From Paratinospora sagittata (lineage: Eukaryota; Streptophyta; Magnoliopsida; Ranunculales; Menispermaceae), in the NCBI GenBank assembly GCA_035771175.1, contig CM069597.1, forward strand, positions 14,853,001 through 14,917,000: 64,000 nucleotides of DNA, written 5' to 3'. Under the pieces are notes generated by a model that saw nothing but the letters and a program-made list of their open reading frames with translations, made no database searches and was not told the origin of the DNA. The translations under genes were made by a program, and so were the position numbers. Shown piece by piece: positions 23,130 through 33,984 of the stretch. Positions within the stretch are counted from its first letter, which is position 1; each line of letters opens with the position of its first letter.

Positions 23130-24731
23130 TTGACTTTGGTACCCATGTAAGTTTGGGTCCATGCATGTTAGCTTCAGTAAGAACATATTTTTCAATCCAT
23201 GCATATTTCTTCTTCTGTCTACTTAAGACATTACATCTAAGTATGGTATGACCTTCCTTATGACATTTTTGGCATGTTGGTCGTTTGGTCAGTGAGGTAT
23301 TGTATTCATTTTGTTTTGACCCATGAGTATATCCTAAGCCAGTTTTGTCGAATGCACATCTTTGTGATCCTAGCATCATGTCAAAAAACTTTTGACCATT
23401 TGTGAATTTAGACATGGTGCAGTTCAGGTCTTCCTTTTCCTTTCTAAGAGTTTCATTTTCAATTTTTAGTTTTCCAACAACTTTCTTAAGTTGTTCATTG
23501 TCTAGAGACATTCCGTCTAGCTCTTCTTTTTGGAATTCTATTTCCTCAAGAGCTTCTTCAAGACTATTCTTGAGCTTTTCATTTTTCTTGGTCCCTTTAC
23601 TAAGTTTTGTCTTAAGTTCTTGAATATGAGCATATAGCTAATTAAGTTTGTCAATGGGTTCAGATTTTACCTCGGTGTTTGCCATTAAGCACGGTGCAAC
23701 AATGTGATCTGTATCCGCTTCATCTTCGTTTGAGCTTGAATCATCCCATGTAGCTTTGAGAACTTTCTTGTCCTTTTTATATGAGGTTGAGTTCTTCTTA
23801 TATTCAGTGGGACATTCGCTCATTACATGAATTGGTTTGTTACAACTGTAACATAGTAACTCTACAGGTTTAGACTCGGGTTTCTTTCCTTTGTGAAACC
23901 TTAAGTATAAGAGTTATTCTTACTCTTTTTCCTAAGTAACTTATTGAACTTTCTAGATAACATAGCTATGTCATCTTCTGCGTCTGAATCACCTTCAGAA
24001 TCAGTTTCAACATTGAGGGCAATAAATTTCTTTTCTTTTTCCTTAACTTTGATCTGGCTCATCTTATCTTTTAACTTCATTTCATGAACCATTAATGAAC
24101 CGCATAGTTCATCAAAAGTGTATTCAACCAGATTCTTGGTTTCTTCAATGTTTGTGGCCTTAGGTTCGCATGCTCTGGGTAGGCTTTTTAGCAACTTTAT
24201 AACAGTTTCTTCTTGGTCATAGATTTTTTCTAGGTTCTTCATTTCATTGATGTTTGTTGTAAACCTAGCAATAGCCTCAGCTATCGAGTCTGTTTCCTTC
24301 ATCCTATAGGTCTCATATTTTTCAACTAACAGTTGGAGCTTTGCCTTTTAAACTTGCAAAGTTCTTTCTTGGGTGACCTCTAACTTGTTCCAGATTTCCT
24401 TAGCGGTTTCACGTGCACTAACTCTATTGAACTCTTCAACTGATAAACTGCGAAAAAAAATGTTTACAACTTGGTTATTCAATAGTTCTCTTTTCTTTTC
24501 CTTGGTACTCCATTTGTCTATTTCCTTCGGGATAGTAGCACTGTCAACTATTTTAGTAGGTGTTGGACAACCATATGTCACAACATCCCACATCTCTAGA
24601 TCTTGGGCTTTTAGGTAGTACCTAATCTTAGTTTTTAAGTGTGAATAGTTTTCTCCCTTGAATAGTGGTGGTCGGTTGGTGGAGTTTCCTTTACTTGAAA
24701 GATAAGTACTTCTTTCGTTTTGTCCTGCCAT
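23130..24731 (-). pseudogene. Element B gag
   Basis: Starts with ATG at 24731 (MAGQNERSTYLSSKGN). The UBN2-type gag core holds RPPLFKGENYSHLKTKIRYY, AQDLEMWDVV and TAKEIWNKLEVTQERTLQV, then MKETDSIAEAIARFTTNINE. Two zinc knuckles of CX2CX4HX4C form follow: one near 23860-23820 (its usual Gly is Ile) and a second near 23285-23245 (CQKCHKEGHTILRC). A Lys/Glu-rich coiled coil lies between them (23620-23420). Stops occur after 24348, near 23901 and near 23638. The frame runs into the pol linker through a deletion near 23130. Confidence 0.85.
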
Positions 24732-24770
24732 ACTCAATTAAAGATGGTTAGATACTTTGATGGTTAACCT

Positions 24771-24782
24771 GTTCTGATACCA
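24771..24782 (-). other. Primer-binding site of element B (initiator-Met tRNA)
   Basis: Minus strand TGGTATCAGAAC, two bases after the 5' LTR. It matches the copia primer site TGGTATCAGAGC, complementary to the 3' end of initiator-Met tRNA, with one change. Confidence 0.9.
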
Positions 24783-24784
24783 AT

Positions 24785-26761
24785 TGTTGGCCCAGATATG
24801 TCCAAGAGGGGGTGAATTGAACACTTAGCAGATTTTAACCGTTCTTAAAATAGTGCGAAATAATGAAAGCAGATTAAACAAAATATAACACTCAAAATCA
24901 ACAAATGTAAATGAGACAGTACAAACAAGATTTATAATGGTTCGCCGCGCCTACATCCACTACCTAACCTCCTTAGTTAGGATTTATTCAAACTCTACTA
25001 TGGATCTTCTTACGGGTGAAGATCAAACCGGTACACTTTCTCAACTTACGAGTGTGGGAACTATCGTTTCTTGACTTATTGGTTTGAGAAGACCATTTCT
25101 CAGCTTTCGGGTGTGAGATGATCGTTTCTCAACTTTCGGGTGTGAGATGACCATTACAACTTCGAGCAACACTTGCTTTTGCCCAGTGACTAACCAGTCA
25201 CTGCAAATTTGATACAAGATAAGATATGATTCCCTTTACTCAGGATCAAAGTAATACTTACAAAGTTTTCGATTGAACCTTCTGTGACCATAGATTCAAC
25301 AAGATATGTATGATGAACTTTATGCTGAAAACAGGTTCAAAGAGTTTTTGTCTTCTTCAATGGATTGTCAAAATAATGAAGATGAAGATCAATCAATCTA
25401 GAAGACTTGAAGTTTTTTCTTTCCAAAGATCGTAAGATCAAGCACAAGTGAAAGAAGAATAACTTTCAAAAAGTGTTTTGGCACAAACGAAAATTGTTAA
25501 TACGTTTTGAATGAATATCAATTTCGTATATCATTAGTGGTTTTTCTGCTCTAAGGCAACACATATATATATAGGAATCACAAAGGCGTAATGGACTTGA
25601 TGATTTTTGGCCTCTAGGTTATTTCAAATATAATTTTAACATTCTTTCTCTAAATGGATCGATTTAGCTCAATGCAAATTACAGCGATAGCACCTGAATC
25701 ATCTTATCTTTTCATGAAAGAGGAATGTTCTGACAAAGTTTTAGAACGTTCAAAAAGTACTGAAAAAGTTGTACTATTCTGAAAAAGTTAACAGAAATAG
25801 CAATAATGTGAGAATAGTAAAAATATTTTTTCTGTCGTTTTGTTCCCTTGATGGCGCTCATAGAACATCAATGTCCTACTGAACAATGAAGGGAGGGCGC
25901 TACTAATTAGTAAGCGTCCTGACTTACTTTGACAATTAAACGACTTAAATCATGATGGCACTACTTCGCAGGTAACGTCCTACTTTGTTTTAAAACATTT
26001 GACACAAGAGGGTGCTACTCAAAAGTTAGCATCCCGAACTTTTAAAAATAATTTTAAAACAATGTTAAGTGCGATGAAGGACAGTAAGCATCCTGAAAGT
26101 TATTTAAGTTGATTCTAAAGGTGAGGGTGCTTCTACACAAGTAGCGTCCTGATAATTTATTCAACTTATAACTTATCAGTATCCTTAAAGATAGAAATCA
26201 CTTAAAACGTAAAAAGAACTTCCAGCGAGCTGAAACTAAGTCAGCGTCCTGACATTCTCAAAGGTTGATAAAAGAAAGGTCGCTCCTAACAAGTGAGCGT
26301 CCTTATTAATCAGTTCAATTCAACCTTCTACTTCTTAATATTTTATTAGCGTCCTAACTCATCAAGTCCAGGAGGGCGCTGCTAAAACATTAGTGTCCTG
26401 AAAGACTTTTATAAAAATGGTTTTTGATTTCTCGATTAAAGCTCGATAAAGCATAATGAAACTGGATTAAATCGAATATGCAACCAATTGATTAAAACAT
26501 GCAAGCATGCATATTGCTGAATCTCATGACATAGAAGGTCCTACAACCTATTATCTAATCATACAACCAAACATCTTCAAACGATCATGGTCTTAAAGAA
26601 GATCTTTAATAAGTTCGTCATGTATCGTTGAAACCTTTAAGTAAGATTAGATATGTCATATGTGCAGTAATATCATAAACATAATGTGGTTTGTAATTAT
26701 CAAAATATCTTTCATTTTAGAGACATATTCTCGTAAGGGACGTGAGGATAATTGTTCAACA
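24785..26761 (-). repeat. Element B 5' LTR
   Basis: Minus-strand start TGTTGAACAATTATCC at 26761, end GGGCCAACA at 24785. Array I is at 25850-26405 and array II at 25010-25150. A TATATATATA stretch near 25563 is in the promoter position. Clearly diverged from the 3' LTR of the same element. Confidence 0.9.
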
Positions 26762-26829
26762 ACTTCATCTTTCTAGTCCAAGAAATTAGACTCAGTTAAA
26801 GCCTTCACAAACGGAAATGAACCAACTGT
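26762..26829 (-). pseudogene. Copia gag fragment, right part (beyond element B)
   Basis: N-terminal continuation of the gag fragment at 18741-19210: minus-strand VGSFPFVKALTESNFLD, then a TAG where Trp is expected, then KDEV. It begins with the second ACTTC copy of the target duplication. Confidence 0.65.
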
Positions 26830-28093
26830 ATAAATAAGAAGACATAATAAGCATCACATAAAATGGATAATAAAGGCCACATAAACAAACAACTTAGTTG
26901 ACGGGGAAGTCAATTAAATTTTTCAAAATTAATCAACATGCCTCAGAACAATTAGTTGTGGATGGAATCAACATCACATACTATAATTTGTCCTTTGGGC
27001 CAAAACTATAAATATGTTAGTCCCCCCACTAGTGAAAGCATTGTTCACCAATTGGGGCTAATTAATCATAAACGATATAATTAAAATTCACTCCTTTGGG
27101 AGAAAATATAATAATCATGGCACATGCATCAATTACCCCAATATGTTAGTTGGACCCTTTGGGCTTGACCATTGTTTATCTGTCTAAACACCAACAATTT
27201 TTTTTTAATCTTTTGCAACTCAATTAGTATTAAAATTTTATCGAGTAAGTCAGTTTGGTGAACATAATTAATAATTTTGGTGTCTTAGATTATGATGATT
27301 CAATTTCCACGCATAAATAAAAAATGAACATACATATATCATGCATCAATAATTATCATCAACATTATATTATTTGAGGCACATGCATAAATATTTTAAT
27401 CATCAATAAACATGAGCATATAACTACAATTTGAATGAACATACATATATCATGCATAAAATCAGCCCTTGCAATATAGATATATATGGCCTTACCCATC
27501 TATTAATTCCAAAATTAATAACCCAAGACATTACGTAAATAAGCGGGTAAATTTAGTATTGAGAATGTTTAAACATGGGTAAACTTTCTTTATTCAAAAT
27601 AAAATTATTTTATGGGGTAACAACTTTGGCAGGCAGAATGTTGTAATCACATTTGAGTTATTTTAGGATTGTAAGCGATTGGGTGTACGGCTGCGGGTAT
27701 TATATCGGATCTAAAATGTTTAGAGAAGAAAATCTTTTGGGTGCGATAAAGAAATCATTATATAAAACCCTTAATGCAGTGGAAAGTATGAATTTTTTTT
27801 TTATAAATTTACTCTAGAATAATCTGGACTCCTTGTTGCAATTAATATGACAACTCCTCATTTTAATTGTCAATAGTGAAAACTAAGTTGTTGACTTATT
27901 GGTTGCCCAACAATATTATCGGTAAACCAAAAACTGTTTATCGATTACTGTAATTTACAAAATTATAGAGTACATAGACTCTTTTCTCATTGGCTTTGCA
28001 GTTGTTTAATTGGAAGAACTAGGTTCTGCGATACACAAAATAAGCATATATCCAAATATAGAATTCATGGTACTGCTATACTACCAATTGAGG
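26830..28093. other. AT-rich intergenic stretch, no gene seen
   Basis: Low-complexity AT-rich DNA with scattered repeats of AATATGTTAGT and CCTTTGGG (26990-27180) and of CATACATATATCATGCAT (27330 and 27430). The 26990-27230 part may be a decayed LTR, but I cannot place its ends. No open frame of convincing composition is present. Confidence 0.4.
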
Positions 28094-29233
28094 GACTTTG
28101 TAAACCCAACTGCAGATGGCATATGTTGGGGAGCTTCTAAGAGTGGCATATTAACGGTGACCTCTGCTTATACTATTTCTACTGGCACTCTTATGGGAGA
28201 TCCTAATTCCCTTTGGAGGATGATTTGGAAGCTTAAAGCTCCTCAAAGATGCAAGACTTTTTTGTGGATGGTTGCGCATCGAAAGATCATGTGCAATGCT
28301 GAACGGATGAAAAGGGGTTTCACCATGGCATCTGACTGTATTGAATGTGTGGGATGTCTCGAGGATGTTGATCATATTTTTCGAAATTGCTATAGAGCCG
28401 TGCAATTATGGAAGCGTCTATTGCAGCCAGTTGAGTATCATCTTCAGAGCAATTTGGATTTTCAAAGCTGGCTTGCTCATAATATTGCTGGCGTTAATAA
28501 TTGTAATGTTGACTATGACTGGGCTTCCTACTTTACAGTTGCCGTGTGGGCTCTTTGGAAATGGAGGAATGATTTAGTTTTTCGTAATCTTCGTTTTCAC
28601 TTCGAGTATCACATGGCTTGGCTTAAAGGGAAAGTGGCTGAAATCATTCATGCTTTTCGAGCCAAAGTGGCGGTTCATGGTGCTGGACTGATAGATAGGG
28701 TGAAGATGGTAGGCTGGTGTGCTCCCAACCATGGTTGGACTAAGCTTAATACTGATGGATGTCCTAAGAAAGCTTCTTTGCGAGCAGGGGGTGGCGGTCT
28801 TCTCCGTGATTATCGTGGTATGTGGTTGAGGGGGTTTGTGGCTAATATTGGGTCTTGTACTGCAACTGAAGCTGAATTATGGGCTGCTGTTCATGGCCTA
28901 CGTCTTGCTTGGGATGAGGGCCATCGTTATATAGTTTTCGAAACAGATTCGGCTATGGTGGCTGGTTGGTTAAAAGGCAACAGTATGCCGCAGCTTAGCC
29001 TTTCCAACTTGGTAAATGAGTGTAGAAGACTCCTTCAGAGAGATTGGATAGTTCAAGTTGAGCATATTTATAGAGAAGGTAATAGAGCAGCAGACTATTT
29101 GGCTACTGAGGCTTTGAAGTTCAATCGGGGAGTGTGTATTCTGTCTTTCCCTCCCCGTGGGTTATTCAATATTTTGAGGGAAGATGCAACTGGGGTTACT
29201 TGGCCTAGGAGAGTTCGAGATGTAGTGTGCTAG
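28010..29233 (+). CDS. LINE-derived zf-RVT plus RNase H protein, intact 407-codon frame
   Basis: C-terminal part of a plant LINE ORF2. Residues about 69-138 match the zf-RVT pattern (WRMIWKLKAPQRCKTFLW ... C110, C113, H122, C127). Residues about 243-370 form a plant LINE RNase H (RVT_3) with all acidic residues in place: D249 in NTDG, E289 in ATEAEL, D313 in FETDS, D362 in NRAADYLA. The reverse transcriptase and endonuclease are absent. The first 33 codons come from flanking DNA before the LINE insertion; the in-frame join is at 28109-28111. No stop or frameshift breaks 407 codons, unlike every other element here. Whether it is transcribed is unknown; it may simply be young. Confidence 0.8.
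   Translation: MEELGSAIHKISIYPNIEFMVLLYYQLRDFVNPTADGICWGASKSGILTVTSAYTISTGTLMGDPNSLWRMIWKLKAPQRCKTFLWMVAHRKIMCNAERMKRGFTMASDCIECVGCLEDVDHIFRNCYRAVQLWKRLLQPVEYHLQSNLDFQSWLAHNIAGVNNCNVDYDWASYFTVAVWALWKWRNDLVFRNLRFHFEYHMAWLKGKVAEIIHAFRAKVAVHGAGLIDRVKMVGWCAPNHGWTKLNTDGCPKKASLRAGGGGLLRDYRGMWLRGFVANIGSCTATEAELWAAVHGLRLAWDEGHRYIVFETDSAMVAGWLKGNSMPQLSLSNLVNECRRLLQRDWIVQVEHIYREGNRAADYLATEALKFNRGVCILSFPPRGLFNILREDATGVTWPRRVRDVVC
28094..28109. repeat. LINE target-site duplication, left copy
   Basis: GACTTTGTAAACCCAA, identical to 29275-29290. Confidence 0.92.
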
Positions 29234-29274
29234 TTGTTCTTGCTGGGTATTCCCCCTCTTTTCCTTTCAAAAAA
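28110..29274 (+). mobile_element. 5'-truncated LINE insertion
   Basis: Inserted segment from within LINE ORF2 to a short A-run (AAAAAA, 29269-29274). It is flanked by a 16-base direct repeat GACTTTGTAAACCCAA at 28094-28109 and 29275-29290. Truncated 5' end, A-rich 3' end and long target duplication are the signature of target-primed reverse transcription. Confidence 0.9.
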
Positions 29275-29290
29275 GACTTTGTAAACCCAA
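29275..29290. repeat. LINE target-site duplication, right copy
   Basis: GACTTTGTAAACCCAA directly after the LINE A-run. Confidence 0.92.
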
Positions 29291-29967
29291 GATCATTTAG
29301 AAATTAAAATATATCTGTTATTTTTAAACTAATTTGAAGTAAATTTTCAACCTTATCGGAGGCTTTTCTTAAACTTAGTCTAAGAATGTTGAGACCAATC
29401 CTCTTGTAACTACAAGGAAGGAGTTTCATCAACCAACACTAAGTAACTAATTTAAATTTACAATGACAACATTAGCCTTTGATTATTAAATAATGGCATA
29501 AATAATAAATTAAATAAAACCATATATATAACAAATTGATCTTATAAACAACACTTATATTGATGTTCTGTACTGTGACTTGTTTTCATCTTGCTAATTA
29601 TTTTGAAACTATATATGCACGTAAGATATGAGATAATAAAATCAAATAGTATAGTGGAACATACATGTTCAGAATATGTATCAATTTGGCCTCCTACATT
29701 CATTACATAATACCAAAGTAACCGAATGTCTGTATCAACTTTGTTTTAATATTAATGGATTCACACATATGAACCCAGCTAATTTTTTTTGTTTTTCTCA
29801 CAATTCCCTCCATTTGTTAAGAAGCTAGCATCGTTTCGCACGGAGCAACCAAAGCACTTCTCGTAACTTTCGCACATGCCGCGTAGCCGGTTCCTCACTT
29901 TTGTTCTGTAATGGTTTGTCACCACATATATATCATATCGTGGTCTCTGTGCTTCTAAAAGAAAAAC
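29291..29967. other. Upstream region of the phytocyanin gene
   Basis: AT-rich, apparently unique sequence between the LINE and the TATA box. It should contain the phytocyanin promoter. No transposon ends are seen. Confidence 0.45.
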
Positions 29968-29977
29968 TATATATATA
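29968..29977 (+). promoter_or_regulatory. TATA box of the phytocyanin gene
   Basis: TATATATATA followed by GG, 97 bases before the start codon. The spacing leaves room for a 5' untranslated leader of about 65 bases, usual for plant genes. Confidence 0.65.
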
Positions 29978-30073
29978 GGACCTCTTGGAGTCCAAGTTAT
30001 AACCACCCTATAGAAGTCCACTTGGAGTATTATCGGGCAGAGGTTTCGAAGTGAATCAAAGTATAAAGCTCCA

Positions 30074-30800
30074 ATGGCTTCTAACCAGATATTCGCTGCT
30101 CTCACCATCGCTGCTATATTTGTTCTTCTTCCTGCCTTCGCGTTGGGCGTTGAGTACAAAGTGGGAGATGATAGCGGTTGGACCAATAATTTCAATTACA
30201 CGGCATGGGCGAGCGACAAGGAATTCCATGTTGGAGATAAACTTGGTAATAAACATACAAGCTCATCAAACTGATACTAGCAATCACTTTCGTTTTTTTT
30301 TTTTCTTTTAAATCACCATATATCTCTTTTGAAAGAATTCTTCATCCATTTTGCATGTCAACACATGCAACGTCGTAATATTGATAATCTTATTAGGAAA
30401 AAAACACCATACACACAACAACAATAATAAAGCTAAAATTTGGGTTTTGGCAGTGTTCATCTACCCACAAGGAAAGCACAATGTATTCAAAGTGAATGGT
30501 GCGGGCTTCAAGGACTGCGTGATTCCACCTGCAAACGAAGCTCTGACCACCGGAAATGATGTGATTCCCCTTGCAACAGCAGGAAGAAAGTGGTACATTT
30601 GTGGTGTAGCCAGCCATTGTGCTACAGCCGGCCAGAAGCTCGCTATTACCGTTTTGCCTGCTGAGGCTGCATCGCCTAGCCCCTGGTCGCCATCTGCGCA
30701 AACCCCTGGTTCTCCAAATTCCGCATATGGGACTATCGCAACTGGGTACCAAGCACTCGTAGCAGCGGTGGTTGCAGCAGCCATGGTTGCACTAGTTTGA
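30074..30800 (+). CDS. Phytocyanin (stellacyanin/mavicyanin-like blue copper protein), two exons
   Basis: Exon 1 is 30074-30245 and exon 2 is 30454-30800; the intron 30246-30453 has GT/AG ends and splits a Val codon, the usual intron site of phytocyanin genes. Product 172 residues. Signal peptide about 1-25 (hydrophobic IFAALTIAAIFVLLPAFALG). Plastocyanin-like domain about 26-126 with copper ligands H66 (GKHNV), C107 (WYICG), H112 (ASHC) and Gln118 (AGQK); Gln as axial ligand marks the stellacyanin/mavicyanin/umecyanin group. Disulfide C79-C113 is likely. NYT at 41-43 is a glycosylation site. Residues 130-147 are Pro/Ser-rich and the hydrophobic tail 151-172 fits a GPI-anchor signal, so the protein should sit on the outer face of the plasma membrane. 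Substrate unknown; electron transfer is inferred from the family. Confidence 0.93.
30246..30453 (+). other. Intron of the phytocyanin gene
   Basis: 208 bases from GTAATAAAC to TTGGCAG. It is T-rich before the acceptor half and holds a poly-T run near 30294. Confidence 0.88.
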
Positions 30801-31201
30801 TCAAACAGTTATCATCTTTCAATTAATTGTGGCGTGACTGAATAAGAGCTGATTTCTCATTTGTGTTGGTGATAACATCATTTTTTTTTTTTTCAGTTGA
30901 TGATATTTTCATTGAAATTTTACATAATTTATACTAGTATTAGTATAAAAGGCCTTTTTTAAAAAATTTAAGGAGTGGGTTACTAGAGGAAATTGGTATT
31001 GCAAATGAGTCATTCTCCATGCCATAATTTGATTAAGAACAATATTGTTGGGTAGCAAAGGTTTGACTCGACATCGAAAGTGAGTAATTAATACTTGTAT
31101 TTATTTCTTTATATGATTGATTAAATACTAAAGTAATATTTATGGTGAAAATTAATAAAACAAAAATGATTAAGGGCATGGGTTGTATAATACATTGGAT
31201 A
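30801..31201. other. 3' flank of the phytocyanin gene
   Basis: AATAAG at 30841 could serve as a weak poly(A) signal. The rest is AT-rich with a T-run at 30882-30893. No further gene. Confidence 0.4.
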
Positions 31202-31280
31202 CTCTCCATAAATCAAGCCCTTGGATCAATGGGAAACGGTAGCTCCCCATCATTGATCCAAGGGCTTGGGTTGTGGAGAG
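31202..31280. repeat. 79-base near-perfect hairpin
   Basis: Left arm 31202-31233 (CTCTCCATAAAT then CAAGCCCTTGGATCAATG) pairs with right arm 31246-31280 (CATTGATCCAAGGGCTTG then GGTTGTGGAGAG) around a loop of about 12 bases. The inner 18 bases pair perfectly apart from a three-base bulge at the loop. It may be a very short MITE or a hairpin RNA source; no target duplication was identified. Confidence 0.7.
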
Positions 31281-31858
31281 CACCCAACGCAGTACACAAG
31301 CAAAGCCTTCCACCAGCTCCCTTACTATGTAATTGTGACAACCCTAGTTCCCCACACAAACGCATCAGGTTGCTCGGGTTAGTACTCTCTCCAACAGAGT
31401 CTTAGTAACCCTCAACCTTTACTTAATCCACCAAATCCATACATAATCACCTATGAACAGGTCACAACAGACATAGATTCTCACAAGACATAAGCAATCA
31501 ACCAAAATGCAAAAATATCATAAAAATTAAGTCAAGTAATAATATTATTATTACAGTTATCCATGTCCAAAATAAAAATTGAAAGTTCAATGACATAAAC
31601 AACTAAGATAGTCTCCTATCGAAGGAATCTCGCTCTTCTCGCTCCATCTATATGATGGAGTCAACTGTAATTCTCACAAAAACTTACAACATAAGAATCC
31701 TACCAAGTAACGGGTAAATTATGAAATACCATAAAAGTCCGAGAGCAAAACAATAAATTCACAGAAATTAGGAAATACCGAAAAAGTCTTAGGACAAAAC
31801 ATACCACTCACCTAATTTTTAAATATCAAAAATGTACAAGGGAAAAACGGGAAACTAA
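31281..31858. other. Unassigned intergenic stretch
   Basis: Contains TGTGACAACCCTAGTTCC near 31334, which resembles an LTR terminus, but no matching end or internal domain is visible. No gene. Confidence 0.3.
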
Positions 31859-32060
31859 GGCCGTGTTTGGTATGTGATCCAAAAACATGGATACAACTAA
31901 AAAAATGAAAAGTCAAAAAATGATATATTGTTGTTTCCTGAAAATAAGTTGTTTTCTAGTAAAAATTTGAAAAACTTGTTTTTGGAATTGTCGAACCAAA
32001 AGCATTTTCTAAGTTTCAAAAATTTTGGAATTGTATCCAAGTCCTATACCAAATGCAACC
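31859..32060. mobile_element. MITE, about 202 bp, with GGCCGTGTTTGGTAT terminal repeats
   Basis: Left end GGCCGTGTTTGGTATG; right end, read inward on the minus strand, GGTTGCATTTGGTATA. Subterminal GGATACAA is also inverted. Flanking trinucleotides are TAA and TTA, close to the TWA duplication of PIF/Harbinger (Tourist) MITEs but not identical. No coding capacity. Confidence 0.6.
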
Positions 32061-32299
32061 TTAAATGTTTGACCCTAATAAATAGAGGCTAGGGGGCAAT
32101 TCAAAAATTTGTTTCAGCTCACTCTCTAAGAAAAAAAGTACCAGTAGAAAAGAACTCTAGAGAAAATTCTGCTAGTTTAACAACGAGGAGGTTATAGCAA
32201 AATTAAGGTGGAAATGACTCCTTAAGTTTGTATGCTTTATATATTTCCTTAGTTTATGTAATTTTCATATTCTGCTTCATTTTTTATGAGCAAAGTATT

Positions 32300-33427
32300 T
32301 GATGAGTTGGATATTTTTAGACATGTTTTTTAGTAGGTTTTAGATAAGTTTTAGGATGATTTATTCATTAATTTGGTTGGTTTGTGTTAGTTTTAATCTA
32401 TTTGTTGGTTTAGTCACTTTTTGGCATATGTTGTTTTATTTCGGTTTTTAATTTTATATGTTGGTTAATTTGATTTTATAAGTATGTTACTCATTAGTTT
32501 TGTTTTGTTTTATAGGTTTGAAGATGGTTTTGAAGTGCTTTGGAAGTGATGAACAAATGGCCAAGCAATGGAGAGAAGAAAAAATGCAAAGAAAGGTGGA
32601 AAAAAGGTGTTAAAAGAAGAAAAAAACGCTACAAACCTGAAATTGGGTGCCACGGTGTCCCGAATGTGCTTCGCGGCTCCGTGACTTTCTATTTTGCGAG
32701 GTTTTTGGGTTTTGACCATAACTTTCTCAATTTCACTCCAAATTGGATGTGGTTTTTTTCTACTTCTTCCTTGCTTGAAATACTACATGATGAGAAGGTT
32801 TTGAAGGGGATATAGAGTGGAGAACACGAGCGGAAACAGCGAGGAAGAAAGTGGAGAAGAAGATGAACTTTGAAGCGAAGAAGAGATTCTCTACACATTC
32901 TCTATCTCTCTAGTTTGATTTCCATTGTTTAGATTGATGTTCATAACACTATTTTATGTTTTTATGTTTTGAGTTATGAATTAAGCTAGTATTTTAGAGG
33001 GTAGATGGATCCTATACTCGATTCTATGTATTAATATTTGATTTATGTTTATTATTAATTGATTCTTCATAGTTTATTTATATTTTTTTGGATTTAATGC
33101 TTTTGATTCCTTGGCCACAAATTGAATGATCATAGACTTAGGGGGCGTCACTCGAGAGAGGGTTCCTTGAGTTGGATCAAGGAAAATATAACCTAAGGTT
33201 ATCATAGAATGGTGAGGTTTATGACATCTTTGGAAGTTCTCGGAAAAATCACAAAGTGTAATAAGTTACTAGGGTTTTGATTTTTATCGAGAGAATCGTT
33301 TCTTTGGTGATATGTTCTAATTCGACACTTGAGAGAGGGAATTAGGAATTCTTGGATTTTTGACTTATAAATATGAATAACGTATTGATAATAGACACAA
33401 CTAATCTACATAGTTGACGGTTAGGTG
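32300..33427 (+). repeat. LTR I, left part (Athila-like family, + strand)
   Basis: Starts TGATGAGTTGGATATTTTTAG and follows the sequence of the H, G and 57.4-58.9 kb LTRs: AGGTTTTAGATAAG, the GC-rich GCCACGGTGTCC island near 32650, CACTCGAGAGAGGG near 33150, and ATTCGACACTTGAGAGAGGGAATTAGG near 33320. It is interrupted at 33427 by solo LTR J and resumes at 36239. No gag or pol follows, so it may be a solo LTR. Confidence 0.75.
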
Positions 33428-33984
33428 TGTTAATCTAAGTGGTTCATCAGTTAGCACGTCCCTAAATATACTGTGATGAAGTATATTTTGATGATCACAA
33501 ACAAAGTACTTTTCGGTGCTATCAAGATCTCATCCCAACACCTAAAGAAAGCAAAAACCCAAGGAACTCAAAGACATATCCAACGGTCAAGATCGTTTTA
33601 ATCAAAAGGACTTCAACGACCATATTTGGATTTTGAGATCACTTCACTCGAACGATTCGATCAAGCTTCAAGACTTCATCTGTCGATCAACGTTCAAGAC
33701 ATTCAACTTAGCTCGAAATTCTTCTTGAAGATCTCAAAATAAAGAGTTTGATTTAATGATTATGAGAAATGAGAAATACACAGAGTGTTTAAGGTATATC
33801 TTTCTCTAAATCGTCATTGCTCAAACGTTTTTCAAAACCATGCACAAATCACTTGCATACTTGCATGTTTTGAGCATACGTTTTACGGTATTTCAAATGA
33901 TTTAATTTTTTATATTTAATTTGAAATTTACCGAGTTTTTATTCTAATTTATTGTATATTTAATCGCAAGTCAAAACTAGTTTT

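Larger units (their letters stand above)
19211..26761 (-). mobile_element. Element B: full-length Sirevirus-type copia element with target duplication (- strand)
   Basis: Complete outline, 7,551 bp: 5' LTR 24785-26761, primer site 24771-24782, gag, RT, RNase H, purine tract, 3' LTR 19211-21219. It is flanked by the direct repeat ACTTC at 19206-19210 and 26762-26766. Protease and integrase are missing: sequence jumps from the end of gag to the linker before RT near 23130. The two LTRs differ at many positions, so the insertion is not recent. It sits inside another copia gag. Confidence 0.93.

Noticed and set aside
29779..30195. Minus-strand frame opposite the phytocyanin promoter, ending with a Cys-rich stretch (CESYEKCFGC, then GGNC)
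   Set aside because: Much of it is antisense to the phytocyanin promoter and exon 1; no promoter or signal peptide of its own is evident. The four Cys look accidental.
30393..30784. Antisense frames across phytocyanin exon 2
   Set aside because: They mirror the GC-richer exon and have no recognisable domain.
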